64,000 nt of DNA from Branchiostoma floridae (Eukaryota > Chordata > Leptocardii > Amphioxiformes > Branchiostomatidae): contig NC_049994.1 in assembly GCF_000003815.2 (NCBI RefSeq), positions 6,169,521 through 6,233,520 of the forward strand. The letters are read 5' to 3'. The first letter of the stretch is position 1, and each line of letters opens with the position of its first letter. Shown piece after piece: positions 22,001 through 33,900 of the stretch. A program made the translations under genes and the position numbers. Below the pieces are notes generated by a model. That model saw nothing but the letters and a program-made list of their open reading frames with translations. It searched no databases and had not been told where the DNA came from.

Positions 22001-24637
22001 TACATGTCAAGGTCACAGCCCTTGTTGCCAAAGCCGTTGACAGAGGAGCCAAAGGGGTGCACAATGCATCCTGGGAAGTAGCCTGTGATGGCGTCCTCCA
22101 CCAAAGAGCAGACCAGGAATCTCAGCCGTGTTTCGCCCTCCGTTAGCTGTGTCTCTCGGACTAAAACTTGCATCTGTTCCTCCATCTGTCAAAATAGAAA
22201 AGAGATAAGATATATCAAGCTTATATATGTACTATAGCACTATATGTTCTGTGAAGCCTGAGTCTGCATGTATAAAAGTATGAGTCAATGAAAGCACCTT
22301 ATGCAAGATTTCTTAATTGATATACATTGTACAAATGTGTATCTATTGAGATTTCCCACATTTGTGGAAGGACCCAGTGACCAGGTTGAGCGGTGTGTCG
22401 GACTCCCACTGGCGTTTTAAAACCCCATCTTCATGTAGACAACATTAGCTGCCTGACCAAGATTGACTGTTAAAACTTGGTAGAAATGACTCAACTACTT
22501 CAACCTTGCTATTTTCTTGTACCGGCATGCCCAAAAATGTGTGAATGCCTGACAATATAATTTGCTCATTTTCTAATTGGTCTAAGATCAACTGAATTTT
22601 TTCCAGTCCGGTCTAACATAAAAGACTGATTTTGTACCGATTTTGTAACAATTTTGCACCAGTTACCCACCCCTACACGTGAAGGAATGAAAAATTGCTA
22701 TACTAACAGACTGAGCTGCACACAGCTTGGTTGCCAGGATGGAGAACTTCTGATCTGCAGTCATCTCCCCCATGCCGGGTCTCCTACTGGCGTTGTCCAT
22801 CCAGTTACTGGTGCGGAAGCACAGCAGGCGTGACCTGTAGGGGAGGATCTCCAGAATGGACCTGAAGTGGGAGGTGTTCAGTAGGCTGTGGACTGAACCT
22901 CTAGACTTGTACTCCAGTAAGGTGTACAGCTCCTGGAAATGTATGACAGAAGTACATAAGGCAATGGCGCAATTGTAAAGAAAGGTACATTTTTGTAGTC
23001 TCATAGCCTAATTGAGATTGTAGGGGCAGCAGGCTTTTAGCCAGGTACTAGTAGGTGTACAGGTGTACATTGTACACCCTGTTAAAAAAATAACACAAAT
23101 TGTACACCCTTACACTGGGGAGCAGATCCTCTGACAAGCATGAAATTCTGATTGACCAGGGATGCTACAGGTCACATGTGGCCTGTCTGACAGTAAATTT
23201 GCTTCATTCCCCCAAATTTGCACCTCAAAATGTGGGAAATGAGAGTTATAAATTTCAGAATTTTCTGAGTGAGGATGTCCCCAGACCCCCTACAATACTC
23301 GCGCCTGCAGCGCTCACCTAATGGCAAGAAATTTGGACACCCTATGAAAAAATCCTAGCTAAAAGCCTGAGGGGCAGTCAGGCTTTTAGCCAGGCATGCG
23401 TCAAGTCAAGGTATTATTTCGACACGCTTTGAAATTCTTAAAATAACTAGAAAAATTGGATGTACCAGATGCCCTTACACTGGGGAGCAGATCCTCTGAT
23501 AAGCATGAAATTCTGATTGACCAGGGATGCCACTAGGTCATCTGTGGTCACAGTCTTCTACTGTGACCTCTCTGACAGTAATTTTGCCCCTCAGGATACC
23601 TTAGAATGCACCATTTTAACTTCAAATCATGGTCTCTTTGCTTTCTATAAATGAAATATGGTTTGTGGCGTTTTAGAAACTTGGATGTGATAAGATGCCT
23701 ATGGGAAAATTATGGTCAAACTTTATTATCTATCGGCCCAGGCCCCAGGGTTACTTTTAAGTTATGGTTAAAAATTGACATCAGCTATCATACCTGGTTT
23801 CCATAGGTGAAACAGTTTTGCACCTCCCCGAAGTGAGAGCAGAACTTGGTGAGCTCATCTTCTGTAGCTTTCCCCACGTGTCTGACGAGCACGCTCCGTA
23901 ACGCCTCCTGTCTTCGCTCCTCCTGGATATCCGAAAATCTGCGCAGATCCACGCCTGGTCTGGGGACATCTGTAGTTTCAAACGATACAGTAAATTCATT
24001 TATCTTTGCAAATTGCAGGCATTTAATTTCAAAGCTGGATTGGAAAGGATGTTTTGTATTCAGGATGTTTTAAGTTTACAGTTGAAACAATACAATAAGT
24101 AATAACACGGGGCTACAGATTATGCTGTCACAACATCATAATAAAAGATCAATAATTTTTCGGCAAGCATTTTGCACACGTAACGTTACAAAATATATCT
24201 AACGTTAACGTTAACGTTACTATCATATTTTGCATAGAATTATGGTAAAGAATACTATTCATTTGAACACTGTCACCGTAATTAAGGTCCAACAATGATA
24301 TATAGTAATCGATTGACGTGTAAGAATGTTGCTGTCATCAAATGAGCAATGAAATCAAAACGATCGAAACCACACTTATACAAAATAGTACTGAATTCAT
24401 GATCATAATTTGGTTGTGCAACTGGTTAGCCACAGGCCCCCCTCCCCATTTCTACAAACCATTGTCTATGTTTGAAGAAATCTCCGGCTCGGACGACACT
24501 ACAGTCTCTGAATTTGACACCTGGGTTGTACATCGTCTTATAAACTTGTAGAATACCGACGATCTTCTCGACAGTCCACAATTTCTCTCTAAACACCAAC
24601 GCAACGCCGCCCCCTTCCTCATCATGGGCGCCGCCAT
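16077..24637 (-). CDS. MTPAP: mitochondrial poly(A) RNA polymerase (MTPAP/PAPD1-like), nine exons
   Basis: Adds 3' poly(A) or oligo(A) to mitochondrial mRNAs in the matrix. Minus-strand exons: 24637-24460, 23969-23794, 22932-22708, 22185-21964, 20889-20678, 19911-19685, 19068-18976, 18240-18122 and 16259-16077, about 544 residues (the human enzyme is slightly longer). All phases join (1,0,0,0,2,1,1,0). Exon 1 ([19 protein letters not shown], Arg-rich with few acids) fits a mitochondrial presequence. Exon 2 encodes an RRM-like domain ([19 protein letters not shown]). Exon 4 has the nucleotidyltransferase motif [19 protein letters not shown] with D251 and D253. Exon 5 supplies a third Asp near 332 (GIQCDL). 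Exon 6 ([16 protein letters not shown]) and exon 8 ([14 protein letters not shown]) are the poly(A)-polymerase central and associated domains. It ends HSLWA. The start was chosen because it gives the targeting peptide and good context (CAAGATGGCG). It shares exon structure with the neighbouring TUT1-like gene. Confidence 0.92.
16340..17584. mobile_element. DNA element with inverted ends (GGCCACACCAATTTAATT family), long copy
   Basis: The left end is TTAGGCCACACCAATTTAAT followed by TCGTTGGTTCTCGGA. The right end is TCCGAGAACCAACTAATTAAATTGG then TATGGACTTA, an imperfect inverted repeat of about 33 bp. It is non-coding inside, and contains a block resembling the GGACCTGAACC repeat at about 17457-17495. 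A short copy lies at 40789-41230. It falls within MTPAP intron 8. Confidence 0.75.
18310..18400. repeat. imperfect (GT)n microsatellite
   Basis: Degenerate GT/CT tract (TGTGTGTGTGTCTGTCTGC and on) in MTPAP intron 7. Confidence 0.8.
20222..20665. mobile_element. hAT-like MITE (TAGGGGTGGGTACCGG family)
   Basis: Begins TAGGGGTGGGTACCGGTAC and ends GGTACCACCCCTA. The flanks TTGTACAC and ATGTACAC agree at 7 of 8 bases, as expected for a hAT 8-bp target duplication. The interior shares long blocks with 30763-31190, such as AATGGTCCATTT and TTTGGTGGAGTAT. It lies in MTPAP intron 5. Confidence 0.8.
20957..21290. mobile_element. hAT-like MITE with perfect 16-bp ends and 8-bp target duplication
   Basis: Starts CAGGGCTCTAGCCAGC and ends GCTGGCTAGAGCCCTG, an exact inverted repeat. 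It is flanked on both sides by ATACAGAT (20949-20956 and 21291-21298). No coding capacity. A diverged relative sits at 47914-48225. Confidence 0.92.
21375..21640. repeat. dispersed repeat (TTTGGGAGCCCA family)
   Basis: Blocks such as CTCCAGCTTTAATTTTTTCC, TTTGGGAGCCCATGTTG and TGTCATTCTAAGC recur at 51395-51555. There they are split by another element. Ends not determined. Confidence 0.5.
22383..22675. mobile_element. truncated hAT-like MITE (TAGGGGTGGG family)
   Basis: The right end AGTTACCCACCCCTA and the interior (ACTGGCGTTTTAAAACC, TTGGTAGAAATGACT) match the other copies. The left terminus is missing. It lies in MTPAP intron 3. Confidence 0.6.
23030..23590. repeat. repeated GCTTTTAGCCAGG / GAGCAGATCCTCTGA blocks
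   Basis: CAGGCTTTTAGCCAGG at 23028 and 23388, and GGGGAGCAGATCCTCTGA followed by AGCATGAAATTCTGATTG at 23116 and 23483, form two adjacent copies. Another copy lies at 59555-59840, and a fragment at 35105-35165. Non-coding repeat in MTPAP intron 2. Confidence 0.6.
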
Positions 24638-24959
24638 CTTGGTTTCTATATCGCACTCGTTCCTAGAACTTTACATACAAAAATCACGATAAAGATCATT
24701 CTTATGATTATATGAAGTGTATTGGCACAAAATATTTTAATTAGGTCTAATAAACAAATGTCTGCGAAATAAACGATCAGCTAGGGTCGAAATTTATATA
24801 TTTCTTGTGAGCCATGGGCACGAGAATGGGGTCAAATGAGGTCATCTATCAGTTGAACTCTAACCTCCATGCATGTGCGTTGGAATGACGTTTTCACAAA
24901 GTTTTTGTTTTCAGTTGAAACGTTTCTATCTGTACTAGTTTGTCGTGTCCCACAGTAAA
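24638..24959. promoter_or_regulatory. shared divergent promoter region of MTPAP-like and TUT1-like genes
   Basis: The 322 bp between the two start codons must contain both 5' UTRs and start sites. No TATA box at a useful position and no strong CpG clustering is visible. The MTPAP start codon lies within CAAGATGGCGGCGCC, which matches the YY1-type AANATGGCGGC element often found at start codons of such housekeeping genes. Co-regulation is inferred from the arrangement only. Confidence 0.55.
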
Positions 24960-27900
24960 ATGGCATCAGGAGCGGGACCCTCACACAAGTCACGACATGT
25001 TTGTGAGCTCTGTGATGTCAGAGTAGAGTCTGGTGAGTTTGGACACCTCCTTGGTTTGGACATGTTTTGTTTTCCTGTATTTGGGGAGGGGGGCAATCAT
25101 TTTTGAGTGACACTTAGCTGTAAGCCTTGAGTTTTAACTCAAAATTTTATATGGTAAATGCATTCACAGACATAAAGAGCAGCAGCAATACAACAATTAC
25201 TCCTAGATCCTACATCTGATAAAATCTGATAGAATGTTTAACGTTGTCAAAATAGGACACATTATTATTATTAATCTCAAAAATCTGAAGTTTCTAAAAG
25301 TTTTTTGAAATTCAATAATGTTAAGTGCACCAAAGGTGTTTAATTGTCTTGTCCAATCTTGCTGAATGTTTTGACTTTGGTGAATGAGGTCAATTGCCCT
25401 ACTGTTAGTATGTCCCGACACCCTGTGCTACGACATCCCTTGATACTCATACTGTTCAATATGTAATGTTGATATGAAAAAGGTACATGTAGGTATGGAA
25501 GTCTACCATCTACAGAGGTTGGGGATCTGGAGGTTCAGGAGCAGGGCTAGAGGATCCAAAGCAGGGAAAAGGCACCAACGTAAGATCCCCACCATTATCG
25601 GAAATAGATACGAGTCGCCTATATTTGCTCCGAACCGCAGTGATGTATACACATGCAAATCTCACCTGCTTGATTTGAAGCGCAGTGATGTATACACATG
25701 CAAATCTCACCTGCACCCTATTAACACTGATCCTGTCCGAAAATCTCGTCAGAATGGCATGCCAAGCATCCTGTTGACAAACGCCCGTTCTTTGGTCAAC
25801 AAACTGGACGAATTTACTCTCACCTCTCAAATAAACGTACCGGTACGTTTATTTTTTTCCGCCTCAAAATCCACTCGGTACGTCCTTATTTTAGACGGTA
25901 CGTTTATTTTTTTTTCAAATTGGGGCTTTCTTTACTAACCAGGGACCCCAAAAATATTGAAACTTTGGTATTTTCTGCCCATATTTCCGCTGTATTTTTG
26001 CTTAAAATTCACTATTTTTCGGACGAGGCAGCGCGGATTTCCCTGCCGCTAGCGGTATGACCCAAACATCCTATTTAAACTAGGGATGCGTACCGGTACG
26101 CCGGATCGGTGCTGGATGTGCAAAAACTTTTCGGTTCATGTCCAAAAATAAGTGATTCGGTACTGCACTCACTTATATCCTTTTTGTTTTAGACCATTTT
26201 AACCTTCCAAAAATCTTGAAATTCGCGCTGAACAAAGACGAAAACATTGCCAAACATCAAGGCCGAGCTCAAACACATGCTACACACACAGTCACTCAGA
26301 TCCGTAAATTCTCGATCAAAACACAGAAATTAACCACCAACCAAACAAACTAAAAAGTTACCAATACTTTTCCACTATTTTTCACCCGTAGTCAACTTGT
26401 TTTAATGTTCCAGCAACAAAAAAATCCTTCCAAAATAAAGCACATCGTTCAATCGGCTCGAAAACATCCGCCATGTTGGATTTATCAACTCACGCCGAAT
26501 CTCGCGGTAATGCGCGAGAGAATGAATATTTTCTGCAGTACCGTTATCTTTTAATAGGGGGCAGTGTCTATGACCTCCTTGGTTTCTGCAACATTGAAAA
26601 TAGCACAAGTGGTGAATAAAATATGGTATTCTACTAAGTTGGAATGTTTCTTCAAAATGTTATTTTGTAACAATGATTATAAAATAAAGTTCTGTTTTTA
26701 TTTCTTCAATTTTTATTTTCATTCATTTTTTACTTTTATTATAATCTTTGTTGATGTTGTGACACTCAGATAAAGAAAATATGTGCAATAACATAGGAAT
26801 TATTCTGTTCATTATTTATACAATTAACTGATATGGTACTCAGGCATAAATGAATAAAAAGAGCCTACCTGCTTATGACTGAAGTAGCATGGGCACAGTT
26901 TACATGTCAATTTTATATTTTTCCGGGGGGTACTTTTATTCCAGGGGGTACTTTTATTAAATTTTGAAGATTTGTCCGGGGGGTACTTTTATTCCAGGGG
27001 GTACTTCTATTTGAGAGGTGAGAGTAGCCTTGTTCTGGCGTCCAATCAGATTGACGTCTCAGTTGTAACGGAGACTTGGTTCTCTGCTAACCTACCTGCA
27101 GAAGCTTCGAGCATTGAGGGCTATAACCTTTACCGGAAAGACCGTTCTGACAGGAGAGGAGGAGGAGTCGCTATGTACGTAAAAAACGACATCGCAAGCA
27201 CACCCCTGGATGTAGTGGTACCTGAGGAATTGGAGTGCGTATGGGTTCACCTCAGACCACCAAGGCTCCCAAGGGAGGTTACATCCCTCGCCCTTTGTGC
27301 TGTCTACAACCCTCCAGCCTCAATTCACGAAAACACTTTACTCGATCACCTTTCGGAATCTGTTGACGTGCTCCGCAACTCTCATCCTGATGTAGGTTTA
27401 GTCATCCTGGGCGATCTCAATCGCCTTGACATCTCTGAGCTGTGCTGTTACAGTTCTTTACAGCAAATCGTCAAAGCTCCAACTCGTGGCGTAGCAGTTC
27501 TGGATCAGATACTGACCAATCTGAGTAGTTTCTACAACTCTCCACTCATCGCTCCCCCGGTTGGTCTCAGTGATCACAACTGTGTCATTCTGTCCAGTAA
27601 ACAAAGAACGACACCCAATGCAATCCACAAAAAAGTAGTGCGTCCGATGCGCGACTCTGATTCCAGGGCATTTGGGTCCTGGATCACCACTCATTCGTGG
27701 GACGAAGTTCTGCAAGCCACCTCAGCTGAGAGCAAGTGCAACGCTTTCTACCACACACTGAAGTGCGCAGTGGATAAGTACTTCCCGACCAAAGTGGTAT
27801 CCCTCCACTGCAGAGACAAACCCTGGGTCACTCCAGCCATCAAAGCCCTAATTGCTAAACGCCAAAATGCATTTTCCAAGGGTCATGTTAGTGTCTGGAA

Positions 27901-30900
27901 ACGGCTTCGGAATCGAGTTGCTAGAGAGATAACCTCGGCTAAACAACACCATTACCGGGACAAAGTTAAGCACCTCAAGACTGCCGACCCGAAAGAATGG
28001 TATCGAAACATCAAAGACATGACCGGTATACGTCCCGACAGTGGCAACGCAATCCAGGGCATCAGCGCCACCTGTCCTAAGGATGCCGCTGATGCCATCA
28101 ACCAGCACCTGGCGGCGGCCTCCCAACTGTTCCCACCTTTGTCCTTAGATGAACTTCCGTCCTTCCTGCCTGCTTGTAACCCTCCTCCCAAGGTTACAGT
28201 GTGGGACATGTATCACCAACTTCGCAAAGTGAAGCTAGGCAAAGCTGCAGGTGTAGATGATGTCTCTCCCCGCCTGGTGAGAGAGTTCGCCTTCGAGCTG
28301 AGCTTGCCTTTGTGCGACATTTTTAACACCTCGCTGGCTGCAGGATCCGTGCCATCTATGTGGAAAAAAGCCAACGTTGTCCCCATTCCCAAGGAGAACC
28401 CACCGCGCCTTGAAAAGTTGCGACCAATCTCTTTAACCTCAATCTTCGCTAAGATTTGTGAAGATTTCGTCGCCAAGTGGTGCCTACAGGACATTCTTCC
28501 CTACATAGACAACCGTCAGTTTGGTTCACTTAAGGGTAGGTCCACGACACACTGCCTGACAAGTCTTGTTCATAGTCTGGCCAGCACTACCGACAAACCC
28601 GGTCATACCAGCACCTTGGTACTCACGGACTTTACGCGTGCGTTTGACCGTGTTCATCACCTGACTGCGATGAAGAAACTCCTTGAACTTGGTGTTCGTC
28701 GTTCTATCCTCCCTTGGATCTGCGATTTTCTTTCACACAGACAGCAGCGAGTCACCTACAAAGGGACTTTTTCTGACTGGGAAACCCTTACCTGTGGAGT
28801 ACCCCAAGGTACGAAGCTTGGTCCCCTGATCTTTCTTGTCCTCATTAACGATGCAGTCCCCCAGGAAGTTACCTCAGCAGAGGCCTGGAAATATGTCGAC
28901 GACATGTCGCTCGCTGAGGCCAGTCTTGCAACACAACCTTCCAAAGTTCAAACCGATCTGGACAATCTTGTCAGCTGGACTGACAAGAACTACATGCAGC
29001 TTAACCCAACTAAATGCATGGTGATGTACATTTGCTTCCTGCGAAGACCGCCTGAAACTCCCAAACTGTTTGTTGGCACATCTGAACTCGAAGTTGTGCA
29101 CATGGCCAAGGTCCTGGGTGTAATACTACAAGCAAACTTGAAGTGGACTGCACATGTAGTAATGATTGTGGGCAAAGCTAACCGCCGCCTTTACATGGTT
29201 AGGTGTTTGAAGAAACACGGTCTGAGCACTAGCGACTTAGTACTTGTGTACATAGGGTTTGTCCGCCCCACCCTGGAATACGCCTGCCAGGTTTGGCACC
29301 CTGGTCTTACAGTAGAACAATCACGTATGATAGAGCGTATCCAGGTTAGAGCCTGTAAGATTATCCTTGGTCGCTCCTACAGTTCCTACAGTTCGGCACT
29401 GCAGGTGTGTGATCTGGAACATTTGCATGTAAGACGTAAGGCTCACTGCCTGAGGTTTGCTAGATCACTTGTTAATTCTGAGGTATTCAACTGGCTACCA
29501 CCACGCCGCTCTGAGGCACATGGTAGAGACCTCAGAAACGCTGACAACTTCACTCAGTTTAAGTGTAGAACGGCTCGCTTTAGGAACACTACGCTCCCAT
29601 ACTGTGTCGACCTTTTAAATTCATGTTAGACTTCAGATGTCACTTTTTAATATTCCTTAATAGTGATGTTTTAGATTGAAATGAGACTTTATTACTGACA
29701 TATATATATCTACTATGTGTGTGTAGATCCACACTTTTACATTGTACAGCTGAGTGCGAATTGCGATTAGAATAAGTTGATTACTGCACATATGCAGGGA
29801 TTTCCATTATACTCTCTTGTGTACTTAGTACGAGGCAATTTAGTCTCCGGACTACCAGCTTGTACTTGATTTTGTGTGCGTTCAATAAATAAACCAGTTC
29901 TCTCTCAAGTCCCATGGTCTTTTAGAGTTGTTATCCACTGTGTCTATAATTATGACAGACTAAGATTGGGAATGGCACGGGAAGGTAAAGCCTTCTTCTC
30001 GTGGCCTTTTACTTCCCCTTCTGACCATGTCGCAGTTACTGGCATTGGAACCCACCTGGATGCATTGAGGAAAGTAAACATGGTGCCTTCCCCAAGGGCA
30101 TAATACCTAATCCTATCCCTAATGGCTAGCAAAGTGGTGTCAGAACATTAAAATGGGGAAACAGTGGAGCAATACCATAATTTGTAGAAGGCATCAGGAC
30201 ATACATATGAGCAAATGGCTGCCCCTGCTGAATGACTGTTGATGTTACCTCCTGTAGGGTCCACACTCCAGGCTCACTTCTCAGGGAAGCGGCACCAGCG
30301 ACTGCTGGGCCTGAAGGAGGGACGTCAGAACCAGGCAGACAGGAGCGTGTTTATCACCGGCTTTGGAAAGGGAACCTCTGAACTGGAACTCACAGACTAC
30401 TTCAGCAAATATGGCGATGTTTCCAATGTCTTCATGGACAAAGACAAAGTAGGTGTTATTAAAGAGGGAGAGATTTGGTAATGCTATGTACAAAAAGATA
30501 ATTTAAGCAAATCTCCACATTAGAACAGGACTGTCTCTATGTCCTGAGATGTAAAATTTGCTTTGTGGACAAAAATTTTATCCATCAAAATAATCAGAAC
30601 TTTAATATGACATGAAATTGATGAACATGTATTTTCACGTAGGTCAATGTATTTATACTTTATTCCAAATGCGAGACCAGATCACTCATACATGACAGTA
30701 CTGTCATTGATGATATTTTGTTGTTCTATATGCATTTAGCCAAGTAGTACTATTGTCTATATTAGGGGCGGGTACCGGTACAGAAAATTCAGGTCCAGGT
30801 CCGGTTCAGGTCCAAAGGATTAGGTCCAGGTCCGGACCTGAACCTGGACCTGATGCAGTATGACTCATACCAATGGTCCATTTTACTACAAAAAAATCTG

Positions 30901-33900
30901 TTTGGTGGAGTATTAGACTTACACTGGCGTTTTAAAACCATACAACGCTAACTGCACCTGTACGATTGGCTGTAAAACTTGGTAGAAATTACTATAAATT
31001 CTACTCTACTTCACTCTTGTTATTTTCTTCCACCTGCAAGCGCTAAAACGTGTGAATGCCTGATAAAATAATCTGTTAATTTTTTAATCGGTCCAACGTC
31101 CGGTCCACCTAATTTTTTCAGGTTTTTCTGGACCGGTCCAATAAGAAAAACCGGTTTTGTACCGGTACGCAGTACTGATACCCAGCCCTAGTCTATATAG
31201 CTAGTGTAGTAGTTGTTATTGGTTGCTATACATTGTACCTTGTGTGATTGTTGGGCAATAACGTTCATTCATAAGTGACAGATTTAAACAATGAAAATTA
31301 ACAACTTTGTCTCCCAAATATTGAGTGGGACAGAAAAAATCCAAAGCTGGAAACAGTCCTTCATTTGGAGGGTTGATAAGATCAAAATGGTCGCCATCTT
31401 TGGACAACTCATATTTCTTCTTGCAGGGTACCTACGCTATTGTAGAGTTCATCACCAAGGACATCGCCCAGACTGTACTGCAGGCATCACCCCACACTCT
31501 GCATGATGAACTGACTGACTGACTCCTGCATTTAAAGGGTTGATAAGATCAAAATTATAACCATATTTTTTGACAACTTCTATCTCTTCTACTTGCAGGG
31601 TACCTTCGCTATTGTAGAGTTCAGCACCAAGGACATCGCCCAGACTGTACTGCAGGCATCGCCCCACACTCTGCATGATGAACTGACTGTCTGACTCCTC
31701 CATTTAAAGGGTAGATAAGATCAAAATCATAACAGTCTTTGGCCAACTTCTATTTCCTCTACTTGCAGGGTACCTATGCTATTGTAGAGTTCAGCACCAA
31801 GGACATCACCCAGGCTGTACTGCAGGCATCACCCCACACTCTCCATGGTGCAGAGCTGACTGTCAAACACAGAGAAGTGAAGGCCTTCTCTCCTAAGAGC
31901 AAACACAAGAGGCAGATGGGGACAGGAGAGGGTCAGGCTGCAGACCAAGAGGAACTGTTAAGAGCAATGTGTGGTCAGCAGTCGGTAAGGCATATGCATC
32001 TAAGTTTGCGGGGATTTAATTTCGCGTTGGCGGGAAAAGCAACTTTTCGCGGTAGCACCATGCACTGTAGTCTCTTACTGCAATGGAAAAATGTTATAAG
32101 TTCGCGGTGAAGCAGCCACTGTAAAAACAGCAAATATTAAACCACCGCGAAAGTTTCTGCATTTATAGTATACAGTCCTGAAATCCAGAAATTACATGAT
32201 TGTGTAAAATTTTGACAGCTTAGCCTAGACGCTCAGTGGGCATTTCCTATGCCTTTCCCAATTGCACAACATTGGGGCATAGTAAGTATCGAACCCAAAA
32301 CCTATTGGTTCTGAGCCCAGCACTTTATTTTTACGATACCAACACCACTTTTCTAAGCTTTAGCAGTATCTTTGGCTGTTCCCATCTGGTATGCTATTGG
32401 CAACATGGACTAGCTGGATTTCAGACTACACCAATAAATACAAAAGCTTTTAGATAGGACTAGACCAATCTAATTCTTTATATACAATTTTACATTTCTT
32501 GCACGTGTCCACACAGGTTGAGGATCAGATGAGCATGCTGGTGCAATACCACCAGATCCCACCAGAGGGAGTTCGTGTCAGGTACCTCGTATGCAGTCTG
32601 ATACAGGAGGTGTTGAAGGAGTTTTTCCCCGCCTGCAGAATTTTCCCCTTTGGTTCATCCGTGAACGGGTTTGGCAGGCCAGGATGTGATCTGGACTTGT
32701 ACCTGGACTTTGGACGCTCAAAATTTGACTACCAGTTCGCAACATCCTCAAGCAGTATTTCAGAAAAGGTGAGAAATCTGTTTGGTATATTTCTCCATTA
32801 TTGTGTGCTTTTACAAAGTTTTAGATTTATCAAATTCTGTCGTTTGTAATAAGAACTGGAATAGTGATAATTTGAGAAACCATTATGTATGTAGATAAAA
32901 CAAAATAATTGTTAATTCTAAACATTTGAAATTTTCTATGTCAAAAAAGCAAGGATGTCCCTGTAGCTCAAGTGGTAGTAGCCTCACAGGTGAGGTTCCA
33001 AATACAGTACATGTCGTTGGTAACCCGTACATATATCATGTACATGTACATGTAGTTGGTAACTGGCAGACCCCAGTTCAATCATGAGATGGACATTTTC
33101 GGATGGGGCTACACACTTTTAGAAGCGACGTAAAATGGGGCTCTCATGTTCAAGTAGATGCCTCAACCATGCTAAAGCAACCCTTTCCTATACAATAGCC
33201 CTTTACACAGAAACGGTAAATAAACTTGCTGCCCTATGTGCCAGTAGACACTACAAGGGTCTAAATGAATAAACAATGTCAATGAAGCAATAGAGCCTAT
33301 TCTGCATCATAGTACATGTACATACATTGTTTATATAGAAACAAGAAGCCTTTCCAGGGTTGCAGAGATTTTAATAAAGTTATATGCTTATACCACTTGC
33401 AGAATTCGACAGATCCTAACAGAGAAGAAGCTACAGAAGAGACTGTAGACTCTGCAGACATGAACTCCACAGAGAAAACTGAGTTGGACAGTGAAACTGT
33501 GGTCTCCATGGAGGACATCGAGTCAGCCTCAGTTGAGGAGCTTCTGGACCTGCTGGCCAGCATCTTAAAGAGATGCGCACCTGGTTGTGCCAAGGTGCAG
33601 GTGGTTCCTTCTGCCAGGTGTCCTGTGGTTAAGTTTGTTCACAAAGACACGGGACTCCATTGTGACATCTCTATCAACAACAGGTATGATTCTTTGTAGA
33701 AATGTTTGTAAAACATGTAAAACAATTCTTTGATTGCCACTGTATGGGTTTCAAGGCTTGCAAATTTTGCAGTTTTATTGAGAAAGGAAGACAGTCCTAT
33801 CCAAATCAGGTAAACAACACTAACTGCCTCTGTGTTAGACCAAGTTTGACTGTACTTTGCTCTTGTTCTTTTCTTGAATCTGGAAGCCCCAAGCACTCGA

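Noticed and set aside
27458-29175. Minus-strand open frames inside the LINE
   Set aside because: Antisense shadows of the 885-codon reverse-transcriptase frame.
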